The translations under genes and the position numbers were made by a program. A DNA stretch of 64,000 nucleotides from Taklimakanibacter lacteus (GTDB lineage: Bacteria; Pseudomonadota; Alphaproteobacteria; Rhizobiales; Aestuariivirgaceae), in NCBI GenBank assembly GCA_003576695.1, contig QOZQ01000009.1, forward strand, positions 186,001 through 250,000. The letters are read 5' to 3'. The stretch's first letter is position 1. The number at the start of each line of letters is the position of its first letter. The notes below the pieces were generated by a model. That model did no database searches and was not told the origin of the DNA. It saw only the letters and a list, made by a program, of their open reading frames with translations. Below are positions 36,420 to 46,005 of this stretch, piece by piece.

Positions 36420-36461
36420 TTTCTGTTATCCCTCTGGTTGACTTGGTCTTGGTTGAATGGA

Positions 36462-36957
<496 letters not shown>

Positions 36958-37008
36958 TGCAAAATCCGGCACCAGACAAATTTGCGGAAACAGATTATCA
37001 ATCGGGCG

Positions 37009-37614
37009 ATGAGCAGGGCAACCCCATCGCAGGCCTCGAAATTCACCGTCCATCCCTTGACGCCGTCGCGCTGGGCCGATGTCGCGGATCTGTTCGGGCC
37101 GGAGAAAGGAGCTAATTCAGGCTGCTGGTGCATGTGGCCGAGGCTCACTTCGACCGACTTCCGGACCATGAGCAAGGAAGGGCGCAAGCGCGCTTTCCGG
37201 TCCTGTGTGGCCAAGGGGCCGGTGCCGGGCCTTCTTCTTTATGAGAAGGGTGTGCCGATCGGCTGGGTCGCGGTGTCGCCGCGCCGCGATGTCATCCGCT
37301 TCGAAATGGCCAAGACCTCGCAGCGCGAGCCCGAGCTCGATCCGGCGAAGCATTATGCGATCACCTGCTTCTATGTTCGTACCGGTCACCGGAAGCGTGG
37401 GCTCATGACTGATCTCGCCAAGGCCGCCATCGACTATGCGAAAAAGAAGAAGGCGACGGCGCTCGATGTCTGCCCCATCGACACCGAGAAGCCCTTGATG
37501 TGGGGCGAGGGCTTTGTCGGCATCGAGTCGGTGTTTCGCGCCCTGGGCTTCAAGGAGATCGCCCGGCGCTCGCCGAGGCGTCCGTTGATGCGGCTTTCCT
37601 TCACGGACAAATGA
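37009..37614 (+). CDS. GNAT-family N-acetyltransferase
   Basis: This 201-residue acetyltransferase-like protein has the strand-loop-helix FYVRTGHRKRGLMTDLAKAAIDYAKKKKA (about 130-160), which resembles the acetyl-CoA-binding region. An N-terminal SGCWCMWPR motif with two cysteines is typical of a small family often annotated as GNAT near PadR or TetR genes. The ATG at 37009 is chosen; an upstream TTG at 36982 is possible. It is divergent from glnB and convergent with the TetR gene, overlapping it by 14 bases. The acceptor is unknown. Confidence 0.82.
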   Translation: MSRATPSQASKFTVHPLTPSRWADVADLFGPEKGANSGCWCMWPRLTSTDFRTMSKEGRKRAFRSCVAKGPVPGLLLYEKGVPIGWVAVSPRRDVIRFEMAKTSQREPELDPAKHYAITCFYVRTGHRKRGLMTDLAKAAIDYAKKKKATALDVCPIDTEKPLMWGEGFVGIESVFRALGFKEIARRSPRRPLMRLSFTDK

Positions 37615-38197
37615 GGCCGACAGCGGTCCGCGCCAGTCTTTCGAGACTCTTGCGCGGGTCACCGGCGCGCGCCCTTACCGCCAGCGAATGCAGGACGGCG
37701 GAGGCGATCTGCGCCAGGGCCGCGGGGTCGGTGTCCTTGCCGATCTCGCCGTCACGAACCGCCTTGCGCAGGCGCTCTTCGATGATGGCGTTGAATTCCG
37801 CAAGCCCCTGAGAGAGGACGTTCCGGACGGCAGGGCGGCTGACCGCCTCCACCGAGGCCGTGCCGATCATGAGGCAGCCACGGGCCGCATCCTTCGACGC
37901 GAGATAGAGATCGATGGCCGACGCATAGAGAAGGGCAAGCTCGCGGGCAAGCGGTCTGGCACCACTCAGCGTCTCCTTCATGGCGGCCGCACCCTGGTCG
38001 CGGTACTGCTCGAGGGTCGCGATATAGAGCGCTTCCTTGTCGCCGAAGGCGCCGGCGAGGCTGGGCCGGTTCATGCCCGTGGCCTCGCTCAGCGCATCGA
38101 GCGAGCTTGCTGAAAATCCCGTCGCCCAGAAGACATCGCGCGCCGCGGCGAGCGCTGTTTGCGCGTCATATTCTATGGGGCGGCCACGTTTCCGCAT
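37601..38197 (-). CDS. TetR-family transcriptional regulator
   Basis: This 198-residue regulator has an N-terminal HTH (FWATGFSASSLDALSEATGMNRPSLAGAFGDKEALY) and a C-terminal ligand-binding domain. The opening MRKRGRPIEYDAQTAL is typical of the AcrR/NemR-like group that senses electrophiles or small toxic molecules. It is divergent from a glutathione S-transferase gene with an 82-base spacer in which CCGCATAA occurs twice (38192 and 38212). It probably represses the GST gene and itself. Confidence 0.9.
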   Translation of the reverse strand: MRKRGRPIEYDAQTALAAARDVFWATGFSASSLDALSEATGMNRPSLAGAFGDKEALYIATLEQYRDQGAAAMKETLSGARPLARELALLYASAIDLYLASKDAARGCLMIGTASVEAVSRPAVRNVLSQGLAEFNAIIEERLRKAVRDGEIGKDTDPAALAQIASAVLHSLAVRARAGDPRKSLERLARTAVGLICP

Positions 38198-38279
38198 AAT
38201 TATGTACCTCTCCGCATAAAATCATTGACCGATCCAAATATATATGCGAAGCAGTACAAAATCAATGCAGGAGGTAAAA

Positions 38280-38918
38280 ATGAAGCTCTATACCCAGCGC
38301 GCAGCCTGTTCTCTCGCCTCCCACATCATCGTCTATGAGCTCGGGCTCGATGTGGAGATCGTGCGGGTCGACCGCGCCACCCATCGCACCAGCGACGGTG
38401 AGGATTTTCTCGCCATCAATCCCAACGGCTATGTGCCGGCCCTGGTCCTCGACGATGGCGAGATCCTCCTGGAAGGGACCGCCATCCTCCAGTATCTGGC
38501 CCGTCTCAATCCGCAAGCCGGCCTGGTGCCCGAAGACGGCGAGGGCATGCGGCATGTCCAGTCGCTGCTCAATTTCATCGCGACGGAACTCCACAAGCCG
38601 ATGGCGCAGATGATGATTCCCGATTATGCGCCGGTGAAGCAGGCGCTCTACAAGCATGTGGCGCCCAGGCTGGCCTGGATCGCGGGCCGGCTCACAGGCG
38701 ACTATGTGCTGGATGGAAAATTCAGCGTGGCCGACGCTTATCTTTTCGTCTGCCTGAACTGGTCGCAGTGGAATGGCATCGATCTGTCGCGCTGGCCGAA
38801 GCTCGAAGCCTTCATGCAGCGCGTCAGCCGGCGCCCGGCAGTCCGGTTGGCTCTCGAGGCGGAAGGCCTGGCCCCCAGGGCCGAGGGCGTCTTCTTCGCC
38901 CCCGCACTTGCAGCGTGA
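38280..38918 (+). CDS. Glutathione S-transferase
   Basis: This 212-residue cytosolic GST has the N-terminal thioredoxin-like domain MKLYTQRAACSLASHIIVYE and the glutathione-binding segment YVPALVLDDGEILLEGTAILQYLA near residues 50-75. The helical C-terminal domain has the N-capping motif FSVADAYLFVCL. The CS pair in AACSLA matches bacterial beta-class GSTs, with Cys10 as catalytic residue. AGGAGG lies five bases upstream of the ATG at 38280. It probably detoxifies electrophiles under TetR control. Confidence 0.92.
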   Translation: MKLYTQRAACSLASHIIVYELGLDVEIVRVDRATHRTSDGEDFLAINPNGYVPALVLDDGEILLEGTAILQYLARLNPQAGLVPEDGEGMRHVQSLLNFIATELHKPMAQMMIPDYAPVKQALYKHVAPRLAWIAGRLTGDYVLDGKFSVADAYLFVCLNWSQWNGIDLSRWPKLEAFMQRVSRRPAVRLALEAEGLAPRAEGVFFAPALAA

Positions 38919-38927
38919 GGGGAGCAT

Positions 38928-39314
38928 ATGACCATGGGTAGCTTCACCGATCCTGACAGCGTCGCGACCGATGCCGTTCTCCGGCGCTTCAACCAGGTTT
39001 TCCTCGACCATGATCCGGCAGCTCTCGCAGAGCTTGTGGCCGAGGATTGCGTGATCGAGAACACCCATCCGGCACCAGACGGCGCCCGCCATGAAGGCCG
39101 GCAGGCCTGCATCGCCTTGTGGACAAGGATCGCCACCATGACGGGCACCCATTTCGAGACGGAGAGCATCATCGCGCGGGGCGATCGGGGCGAGATCCGC
39201 TGGCGGCTGGTCTGGGGGCCCGACGCCGCCAGCTCGGTACGCGGCGTCAATCTGATGCGAGTCCGCGACGGCCGGATCGTCGAGGCGCAGGGCTATGTGA
39301 AAGGAGTGTCCTGA
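38928..39314 (+). CDS. SnoaL/NTF2-like protein
   Basis: This 128-residue cone-shaped alpha+beta barrel protein of the SnoaL_2/NTF2 superfamily has an N-terminal helix RFNQVFLDHDPAALAELVAEDCVIEN. The characteristic GRQACIALWTRIA and GEIRWRLVWGPD segments follow, and it ends with RIVEAQGYVKG. Such proteins include isomerases, cyclases and hydrolases, and also non-enzymatic binders. It follows the GST gene by nine bases behind GAGGGGAG, so it belongs to the same operon and likely helps in the same detoxification. Confidence 0.82.
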   Translation: MTMGSFTDPDSVATDAVLRRFNQVFLDHDPAALAELVAEDCVIENTHPAPDGARHEGRQACIALWTRIATMTGTHFETESIIARGDRGEIRWRLVWGPDAASSVRGVNLMRVRDGRIVEAQGYVKGVS

Positions 39315-39388
39315 GTCGCAAGGACGGGCTTGATCCTGACGCGCTGAACTGTCACCACTAAACACCTTAAATCTGGGGACGTGGTGCC

Positions 39389-40582
39389 ATGGTCAAGATT
39401 GCGATGCTCACTGCCGGCGGTCTGGCGCCGTGCCTGTCCTCCGCGATCGGCGGATTGATCGAGCGCTACAGCGCTTTGGCGCCCGAGGCCGAGATCATCG
39501 GCTATCGCTATGGCTATCAGGGCGTCCTGACCGGTGACAGCCTTGCCATCATGCCTGAAGCCCGCAAGAGCGCGCATCTTCTGCATGCGCATGGCGGCAG
39601 CCCGATCGGCAACAGCCGGGTCAAGCTCACCAACGCGAAGGACCTCGCCAAGCGTGGCCTGATCAAGGACGGCGAGGATCCGCTCGCGGTTGCGGCAGCG
39701 CAACTCGTGAAGGACAAGGTCACCATCCTCCACACGATCGGCGGCGACGACACCAACACCACGGCCGCCGACCTGGCGGCGTTTCTGGCCGGGAACGGCC
39801 ACGGGCTGACGGTGGTGGGCCTGCCCAAGACGATCGACAACGATATTTTCCCGATCCGCCAGTCGCTGGGCGCGCTGACCGCGGCGGAGCAGGGCGCCAT
39901 CTTCTTCGAGAACGCCACCAATGAGCGCACCACGGCGCCGCGCACGCTGGTGATCCATGAGATCATGGGCCGTCATTCGGGCTGGCTTGCCGCGGCCACG
40001 GCGCGCAGCTACCGCGAGCGCCTGCGAAAGGCGACGCCGCTGCCGGCCTTCGCCGTGGTCCAGAACGACATCGACGCGCTTTATGTGCCGGAACTGCCGG
40101 TCGACATCGAGGCGGAAGCCGGAAGGCTCAAGGCCGTGATGGAGCGCAAGGGCTCGGTCGCGATCTTCCTCAGCGAGGGGGCGGGCGTTGCCGATCTGGT
40201 GCGCGAGATGGAAGCGCGGGGTGAGGCCATCGAACGCGACGCCTTCGGCCATGTGAAGATCGACAAGATCAATGTCGGCGACTGGTTCTCCAGGCGCTTC
40301 GCCAAGCTCATCGGCGCAGAGCGCACGCTGGTGCAGAAATCGGGCTATTTCGCCCGCTCGGCCGCCGCCAATGCCGAGGACCTGGCCTTGATCCGCAATA
40401 TGGTCGAACTCGCGGCCGTTTCCGGCCTCAAGGGCGAGAGCGGTGTCGTCGGTCATGATGAGGAGCAGGGCGGCGCCTTGCGCGCCATCGAGTTCCCGCG
40501 CATCCGGGGCGGCAAGCCGTTCGACGCCAAAACCCCATGGTTCGCGGGCCTGTTGCGCGATATCGGGCAGACGCCGGATTGA
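39389..40582 (+). CDS. Pyrophosphate-dependent 6-phosphofructokinase
   Basis: This 397-residue enzyme phosphorylates fructose 6-phosphate using pyrophosphate. The diagnostic GGDD at residues 118-121 (Asp in place of the Gly of ATP-type enzymes) indicates PPi as donor. PKTIDND (146-152) carries the catalytic Asp, and the MGRHSGWLAA segment follows. Many alphaproteobacteria lack ATP-PFK and use this reversible enzyme or the Entner-Doudoroff route. It lies 74 bases after the previous gene and seems to be a single transcription unit with its own promoter. Confidence 0.9.
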   Translation: MVKIAMLTAGGLAPCLSSAIGGLIERYSALAPEAEIIGYRYGYQGVLTGDSLAIMPEARKSAHLLHAHGGSPIGNSRVKLTNAKDLAKRGLIKDGEDPLAVAAAQLVKDKVTILHTIGGDDTNTTAADLAAFLAGNGHGLTVVGLPKTIDNDIFPIRQSLGALTAAEQGAIFFENATNERTTAPRTLVIHEIMGRHSGWLAAATARSYRERLRKATPLPAFAVVQNDIDALYVPELPVDIEAEAGRLKAVMERKGSVAIFLSEGAGVADLVREMEARGEAIERDAFGHVKIDKINVGDWFSRRFAKLIGAERTLVQKSGYFARSAAANAEDLALIRNMVELAAVSGLKGESGVVGHDEEQGGALRAIEFPRIRGGKPFDAKTPWFAGLLRDIGQTPD

Positions 40583-40645
40583 ATCCCGCGCCATCGAGGA
40601 AGTAACGGCTTGCGATAACCGCCGGTGCCCGGCAAACATGGGCGC

Positions 40646-42121
40646 ATGCATGCCCCGGCACTTCTGACGCCCGAGCAGATGTACCGCGCCGACGCGCTCG
40701 CCGTGGCGGCGGGCATTTCGTCATTGACGCTCATGGAGAATGCCGGCCGTGCGGTGGCGGAGGAAATCCTGCGCCGCTTCGGCGCGCGCCGCACTCTCGT
40801 TCTGTGCGGGCCGGGCAACAATGGCGGCGATGGTTTCGTCGTCGCACGATATTTGCGGGACTGGGGCTGGCCCGTGCGGGTGGCCTTGTTCGGCGATGGC
40901 GCGAGGCTCAAGGGCGATGCGGCGGTCATGGCCAAGCGCTGGGGAGGGCCTTTCGAGGCGGTGACGACCTCTGAGGGCTGCGACCTCATCATCGACGCGC
41001 TGTTCGGCGCCGGCCTGTCGAAGCCATTGCCCGACCAGCTCGTGAAGCTGATCGGGGCGGTGAAGGTCCCGGTGGTGGCGATCGACATACCCTCCGGCAT
41101 CGATGGAGCAACCGGCGCAGCGCGGCCTGTTGCCTTCGATGCTGACCTGACCGTCACTTTCTTCCGCAAGAAGCCGGGCCATGTGCTGATGCCGGGACGG
41201 CACTGTTGCGGCAAGGTGGTCGTCGCCGATATCGGCATTCCCGACCGGGTCCTGGACGAGATCGCCCCCTTGCTTGCCGAGAATTCAGCTCCGGTCTTGC
41301 CGGCGGCGGCGCCGCGCCAGCACAAATACCAGCGGGGCCACGCCGTGGTCGTCTCCGGCGCTGCGCACCAGACGGGAGCTGCCCGCCTTGCCGCGATGGC
41401 CGCCCTGCGCGTCGGAGCAGGGCTCGTCACGATCGCATCTCCAAAAGAAGCCATGGCCGCCAATGCGGCTCATCTGACCGCTATCATGCTGGCCGAGGCT
41501 GATGATGCCCTGGCCTTGGGCCGTCTCCTGGCGGACCGGCGCAAGAATGCCATCTGCATCGGGCCGGCGGCCGGCCCGGGCTCGCCGACCCGGGCGAAGG
41601 TGCGGGCGGCGCTGGCGAGCGGTGCCGCCGTGGTGCTCGACGCCGATGCCCTGACATCCTTCGCCGAGGCCCCGGACGAGCTCTTTTCGGCCATAGCCGA
41701 ATATCCCGGGCGGGCCTGCGTGATGACCCCTCACGAAGGAGAATTCTCACGTCTTTTCAGCGATTTGTCGGCGTCGACAGACTCCAAATGTGAGAAGGCG
41801 CTGAAGGCGGCGCAGCGCTCGGGCGCCTTTCTCCTGGTGAAAGGGCCGGACAGCGTGGCCACGAGCCCCGCGGGCAAAGCGGTGGTCAACACCAACGCGC
41901 CGCCGAGCCTCGCCACGGCGGGGTCGGGCGATGTCCTGGCAGGGCTGGTGACCGGGCTTCTGGCCCAGGGCATGGAGCCGCTCGATGCGGCTGCGGCGGC
42001 CATGTGGCTCCATGGCGAGGCGGCCCGGAAATTCGGCGATTCCGGCCTGATCGCGGAGGACCTGCCCGGTCTTGTCGCCCGCGTCATTTCTAGTGGCATC
42101 CCCGAAAACCCTCTGCTATAG
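40646..42121 (+). CDS. nnr: Bifunctional NAD(P)H-hydrate epimerase / ADP-dependent (S)-NAD(P)H-hydrate dehydratase
   Basis: This 491-residue metabolite-repair enzyme restores damaged NAD(P)HX. The N-terminal YjeF epimerase domain shows MENAGRAVAEEI, CGPGNNGGDGFVVAR and AIDIPSGIDGATG (to about residue 210). The C-terminal dehydratase domain has the ribokinase-like MTPHEGEFSRLF, LVKGPDSV and the ATP-site ATAGSGDVLAGLVTGLLAQG. An earlier GTG at 40625 would add seven residues. It is followed 35 bases later by tRNA-Leu. Confidence 0.93.
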   Translation: MHAPALLTPEQMYRADALAVAAGISSLTLMENAGRAVAEEILRRFGARRTLVLCGPGNNGGDGFVVARYLRDWGWPVRVALFGDGARLKGDAAVMAKRWGGPFEAVTTSEGCDLIIDALFGAGLSKPLPDQLVKLIGAVKVPVVAIDIPSGIDGATGAARPVAFDADLTVTFFRKKPGHVLMPGRHCCGKVVVADIGIPDRVLDEIAPLLAENSAPVLPAAAPRQHKYQRGHAVVVSGAAHQTGAARLAAMAALRVGAGLVTIASPKEAMAANAAHLTAIMLAEADDALALGRLLADRRKNAICIGPAAGPGSPTRAKVRAALASGAAVVLDADALTSFAEAPDELFSAIAEYPGRACVMTPHEGEFSRLFSDLSASTDSKCEKALKAAQRSGAFLLVKGPDSVATSPAGKAVVNTNAPPSLATAGSGDVLAGLVTGLLAQGMEPLDAAAAAMWLHGEAARKFGDSGLIAEDLPGLVARVISSGIPENPLL

Positions 42122-42156
42122 ACCCCGCCCATTGCAACGGGCCCGAGCCTCGGCGC

Positions 42157-42241
42157 GCGGGCGTGGTGAAATTGGCAGACACGCAGGATTTAGGTTCCTG
42201 TGGGGCAACCCGTGGGGGTTCAAGTCCCTCCGCCCGCACCA
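42157..42241 (+). tRNA. tRNA-Leu (UAG)
   Basis: This 85-base cloverleaf with a long variable arm is typical of class II tRNA. The acceptor stem is GCGGGCG/CGCCCGC. The D-arm has TGGTGAAATTGGCAGAC, the anticodon stem CAGGA/TCCTG carries TAG, and the T-arm has GGTTCAAGTCC. CCA is encoded at the 3' end. It lies between the nnr and tig genes. Confidence 0.95.
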
Positions 42242-42320
42242 AGGCTCAGCGCCCGAAGCAAGCCGGTTTTCGCACAACATGCGATAGAGATTAGAACACC
42301 AATAGGATTGAGCAGGGAAC

Positions 42321-43871
42321 ATGCAGGTCACCGAAACGCTGAGCTCCGGTCTGAAGCGCGAATTCAAGGTCGTCGTCGCCGCCCAGGAACTCGACAAGGA
42401 ACTCAACCGGCGGCTGGTCGAGCTGGCCGGCAAGGCCAATATCAAGGGTTTCCGTCCTGGCAAGGTGCCGGTGCCGCATCTGAAGCGCGTCTATGGCAAG
42501 TCGGTCATGGCCGAGGTGGTGCAGAAGCAGCTCGACGATGCGAGCAAGCAGGTCCTGGCCGAACGCAACCTGAAGCCCGCTTATCAGCCGGAAGTGAAGC
42601 TTCCCGAGGATGAGGCGGAAGTGGCGCGCATCTTCGACGGCCAGGGTGATCTCGCTTACACCATGTCGCTCGAAGTGGTGCCGACCTTCGAGCTCAAGGA
42701 CACGACGGGGCTCACCCTCGAGCGTCATGTGATCGACGTCACCGATTCCCATCTCGATGAGGCGCTCGGCCGTCTCGCCGGCCAGTACAAGGACTGGCAG
42801 AGCAAGGATGGCAAGGCGGCGAAGGGCGACCGGGTCACCATGTCCTTTGTCGGCAAGATCGACGGTGTCGCCTTCGACGGCGGCTCGGCCGAGAATGTGC
42901 CGCTCGAGATCGGCTCGGGCCAGTTCATTCCAGGCTTCGAGGATCAGCTCGTCGGCGTGAAAGCCGGCGACGAGCTCACCGTCAAGGTCACCTTCCCGGA
43001 AACCTATGGCGTGGCGACGCTCGCCGGCAAGCCGGCGGAATTCGACGTGAAGGTTTCGGGCGTTGAGGCGCCGAAGGAAACCGTGATCGACGACGAGTTC
43101 GCCAAGAAACTCGGGCTCGAAAGCCTCGACAAGCTCAAGGAGACGGTGCGCGACCGCATGGGCCAGGAATTCGGCCAGATGACCACGCTCAAGCTCAAGC
43201 GCGACGTGCTCGATGCGCTCGATGCGGCCTACAGCTTCGAGCTGCCGGAAAAGCTCGTCGATGCCGAGTTCAACGGCATCTGGAATGCGCTCGATCAAGA
43301 GATGAAGCGCTCGGGCAAGAGCTTCGCTGATGAGAACACCACCGAGGAAGACGCGCGCAAGGAATACCGCGCCATCGCCGAGCGCCGCGTGCGCCTGGGG
43401 CTGGTGCTCGGCACGCTGGGCGAGAAGGAGGGCGTCACCGTCACCGACGACGAGTTGCAGCGCGCTCTGATCGACCGCGCCCGCCAGTTCCCCGGCCAGG
43501 AGCGCAAGGTGTTCGATTACTATCGCAAGAACGCCAATGCGCTGCTCGAGCTGCGCGGCCCGATCTTCGAGCAGAAGGTCGTTGATCACATCGTCGCCAA
43601 GGCGAATGTCTCGGAAAAGAAGGTGAGCCGCGAGGAATTGCAGGCTTTGGTGCAGGATGAGGAGGATCATGTTCATCACGATCATGACCACGATCATGAC
43701 CATCACCACCATGACCATGACCACGATCATGATCATCACCATCATGATCACGACCATGACCACGCGCATCATGATCATGACCACGCGCATGATCATGACC
43801 ACGCCCATGAGGCTGAAAAGGCCCCGGCCAAGAAGAAGGCTCCGGCCAAGAAAGCCAAGAAGGCGGAGTGA
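42321..43871 (+). CDS. tig: Trigger factor with a long His/Asp-rich C-terminal tail
   Basis: This 516-residue ribosome-associated chaperone and peptidyl-prolyl isomerase has the ribosome-binding signature GFRPGKVPVPHLKRVYG near residue 48. The FKBP-type domain (GDRVTMSFVGKIDGVAF...) spans about 155-240, and the helical chaperone arms reach to about 445. Beyond the usual end is a tail of about 50 residues with some 28 His alternating with Asp (about 447-497), then a Lys/Ala/Pro-rich end. The tail resembles the metal-binding end of SlyD and may bind Ni, Zn or Cu. GAGCAGGG lies before the ATG. Confidence 0.96.
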   Translation: MQVTETLSSGLKREFKVVVAAQELDKELNRRLVELAGKANIKGFRPGKVPVPHLKRVYGKSVMAEVVQKQLDDASKQVLAERNLKPAYQPEVKLPEDEAEVARIFDGQGDLAYTMSLEVVPTFELKDTTGLTLERHVIDVTDSHLDEALGRLAGQYKDWQSKDGKAAKGDRVTMSFVGKIDGVAFDGGSAENVPLEIGSGQFIPGFEDQLVGVKAGDELTVKVTFPETYGVATLAGKPAEFDVKVSGVEAPKETVIDDEFAKKLGLESLDKLKETVRDRMGQEFGQMTTLKLKRDVLDALDAAYSFELPEKLVDAEFNGIWNALDQEMKRSGKSFADENTTEEDARKEYRAIAERRVRLGLVLGTLGEKEGVTVTDDELQRALIDRARQFPGQERKVFDYYRKNANALLELRGPIFEQKVVDHIVAKANVSEKKVSREELQALVQDEEDHVHHDHDHDHDHHHHDHDHDHDHHHHDHDHDHAHHDHDHAHDHDHAHEAEKAPAKKKAPAKKAKKAE

Positions 43872-43892
43872 TCCCGGCCTGATCGGAATCGG

Positions 43893-43920
43893 AAAAGGCG
43901 GCCGTCCGGCCGCCTTTTTT
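43893..43920. terminator. Bidirectional terminator after tig
   Basis: GGCGGCCG (43897-43904) pairs with CGGCCGCC (43907-43914), flanked by AAAA and TTTTTT. It lies 21 bases after the trigger factor stop and 21 bases from the end of the convergent ExoD gene, so it serves both. Confidence 0.92.
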
Positions 43921-43940
43921 ATCGCACGGTCTGGCGCAGG

Positions 43941-44555
43941 TCAGGGGCTGATCCAGCTTCTCAGGAAGAAGAAGATGGCGGTGCCGAACACATAGAGCAG
44001 GATCAGGATGGCGACTGTGGCGGCGGTGCCGAGCCAGCCGCCGGCCATCGCGACCTCATCCTGCTCGATGAGGCCGAGCGCGAAGCAGCACAGCGCGAAA
44101 GCCGGCGCCATATTGGCGCCGGGGATCGGCAGCAAGAGAACGATCGCGCAGAAGAGGCCCGCCAGTCCGGCGAGGCGCTCGCCATAGGACGAGGTGAGCA
44201 GCGTGCCGCGCGGCTTGAGCAGTTTCTCGACTTTGACCACATAGGGCACCAGGCGCTCGAGCAGATAAGGCAGTCGCCCGCCGCCGACCTTCATCTCGAC
44301 CAGCCGTCGCGGCAGCCACACCTTGTCCTGCTTGATCATCAACTGGGCGGTGATGAAGACGAGCGGCACGCCGAAGACGAAGGAGGAGCCGGGCGGCAGC
44401 GGAATGAGGTTGGGAGCAGCCAGCAGCAGGATGAGCGCGCCGAAGCCGCGTTCGCCCAGCTCCCGCACGATATCGCCGAGCGTCAGATCGGGATTATGGT
44501 TCTTGCCCAGCCGCTTGAGGATGTCGGACAGGCGTTCTGAATGCGGTTCTCTCAC
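43941..44555 (-). CDS. ExoD-family membrane protein
   Basis: This 204-residue inner-membrane protein of the ExoD family (exopolysaccharide synthesis in Sinorhizobium) has the opening LSDILKRLGKNHNPDLTLGDIVRELGERGFGALILLLAAPNLIPLPPGSS. Later membrane segments include GLAGLFCAIVLLLPIPGAN. The GTG at 44555 overlaps the upstream stop by four bases (GTGA) and removes a long non-homologous extension. It is co-transcribed with the CBS-domain protein. The molecular function of the family is unclear; it is linked to alkali and cation tolerance. Confidence 0.9.
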   Translation of the reverse strand: MREPHSERLSDILKRLGKNHNPDLTLGDIVRELGERGFGALILLLAAPNLIPLPPGSSFVFGVPLVFITAQLMIKQDKVWLPRRLVEMKVGGGRLPYLLERLVPYVVKVEKLLKPRGTLLTSSYGERLAGLAGLFCAIVLLLPIPGANMAPAFALCCFALGLIEQDEVAMAGGWLGTAATVAILILLYVFGTAIFFFLRSWISP

Positions 44556-45859
44556 GCCGGAACCTTCCGCCTGATGACGGTCGGGCGTGAGGCCACCACC
44601 TTGTCGATGCGCCGTCCGTCGAGATCGACGATCTCGAAGCGCCAGCCGGCGAATTCGATATGCTCGCCGGCCTTCGGCAGGCGCCCGAAGCGTTCGAGCA
44701 TGAGCCCCGCCACCGTGTGATAGACGCGCCTCTCCGGCAGCGGGATGCTGAGCAGCTCCATCAGCTCGTCGATCGGCATGCTGCCGGCGAGGAGCCACGA
44801 GCCGTCGTCGCGCTCGGTCGCATGGGGTTCGGGCGGGCCTTCCTCGGTGTGGAAGCTGCCGACGATCGCCTCGAGGATGTCGGCCGAGGTCACGACGCCC
44901 TCGAAATGGCCGAATTCGTCATGGACGAGACCGACATGGACGGGGCTGTCCTTGAGCTTGGCCACCACATCGAGGGCATCCATTGTATCGGGGATGACCG
45001 GCGCCTGGCGTACGAACTTGCGGGGGTCGGGCTTGCGGCCCCTGAGATAGGCGTTGAGCATGTCCTTGGCCTGGATGATGCCGATGATGACGTCCGGATC
45101 GCCGTCCGAGACCGGCAGGCGGGAATGGACGCTGTCGGTGATGATCTTGCGGATCCTGGCCGGCGTATCCTTCAGGTCGATGACGTCGACATCATGGCGC
45201 GGCGTCATTACGGCGCGTACCGGACGGTCGCCGAGCTGCATGACGCCCGAGATCATCTGCCTTTCGTCGCGCCCGAGCACGCCCGCGGTCTCGGCCTCGG
45301 CCACGAGGGTACGGATTTCCTCTTCAGTTACCTGCGATTCGGGCGAAGCCTTGCGCCTCAGGATGAAGAGGACGAGGCGGCCGGAGGCATCGAGCAGGGA
45401 GACGATGGGGCTCATCACCCTGGACAGCACCGTCATGAAGGGAGCGACGACACAGGCGACCCGCTCGGCATTGCGCAGCGCCAGCTGCTTGGGCACCAGC
45501 TCGCCGATGATGAGGGACAGATAGGTGATGAGCGCGACCACCAGACCGAGGCCCAGGGGCTCGGCCCAGCCCATGCTCATGCCGAAGCTCTGGAACCAGG
45601 CCGAGACGTGGTCGCCGAGCGAGGCCCCCGAATAGGCGCCGGCCAGGATACCGACCAGGGTGATGCCGATCTGCACCGCCGACAGGAAGCGGCCCGGATT
45701 GGCGGCCAGCACCAGCGCCCGCCTGGCGCCCTTGACGCCACGGTCAGCCAGCGTCTTGAGGCGGGGCCGGCGGGCCGAGACGACCGCCAGCTCCGACATC
45801 GCAAAAAGGCCATTGATGAGAATGAGGACAAGGACGACGATAATGTCTAGGAGAGGCAT
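44552..45859 (-). CDS. CNNM/CorC-family transporter-like protein (DUF21 + CBS pair + CorC_HlyC)
   Basis: This 435-residue membrane protein has an N-terminal DUF21 domain with about four membrane segments (to about residue 170). A CBS pair (VMTPRHDVDVIDL and VIPDTMDALDVVAKLKDSPVH) follows, and a C-terminal CorC_HlyC domain (VAGLMLERFGRLPKAGE). Family members (YfjD, CorC, CNNM) export magnesium or other divalent cations. Older annotations call them hemolysins, which is not supported. It is the first gene of a pair with ExoD. Confidence 0.9.
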   Translation of the reverse strand: MPLLDIIVVLVLILINGLFAMSELAVVSARRPRLKTLADRGVKGARRALVLAANPGRFLSAVQIGITLVGILAGAYSGASLGDHVSAWFQSFGMSMGWAEPLGLGLVVALITYLSLIIGELVPKQLALRNAERVACVVAPFMTVLSRVMSPIVSLLDASGRLVLFILRRKASPESQVTEEEIRTLVAEAETAGVLGRDERQMISGVMQLGDRPVRAVMTPRHDVDVIDLKDTPARIRKIITDSVHSRLPVSDGDPDVIIGIIQAKDMLNAYLRGRKPDPRKFVRQAPVIPDTMDALDVVAKLKDSPVHVGLVHDEFGHFEGVVTSADILEAIVGSFHTEEGPPEPHATERDDGSWLLAGSMPIDELMELLSIPLPERRVYHTVAGLMLERFGRLPKAGEHIEFAGWRFEIVDLDGRRIDKVVASRPTVIRRKVPA

Positions 45860-46005
45860 GATTCAACGATAATGGGGCACGGGGGGCCGCCTTGCAAATC
45901 CCTTGACGGAGCCCTGCGGAAATGCTGCACCTCTTCCGATCCGCCCGGCGATCACCTATCTAAGCGGGGCTGAGCTCATCCCGAATCGCAATTTCCAGGA
46001 CCTAT

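Noticed and set aside
42291-43808. Long minus-strand open frame (about 500 codons) opposite the trigger factor
   Set aside because: It is the antisense of a well-supported gene. Its Met/Val/Ile-rich start is just the complement of the His/Asp repeat.
43660-43812. Tandem DNA repeat as a stand-alone repeat element
   Set aside because: It is in frame within the trigger factor and encodes the His/Asp tail; reported there instead.
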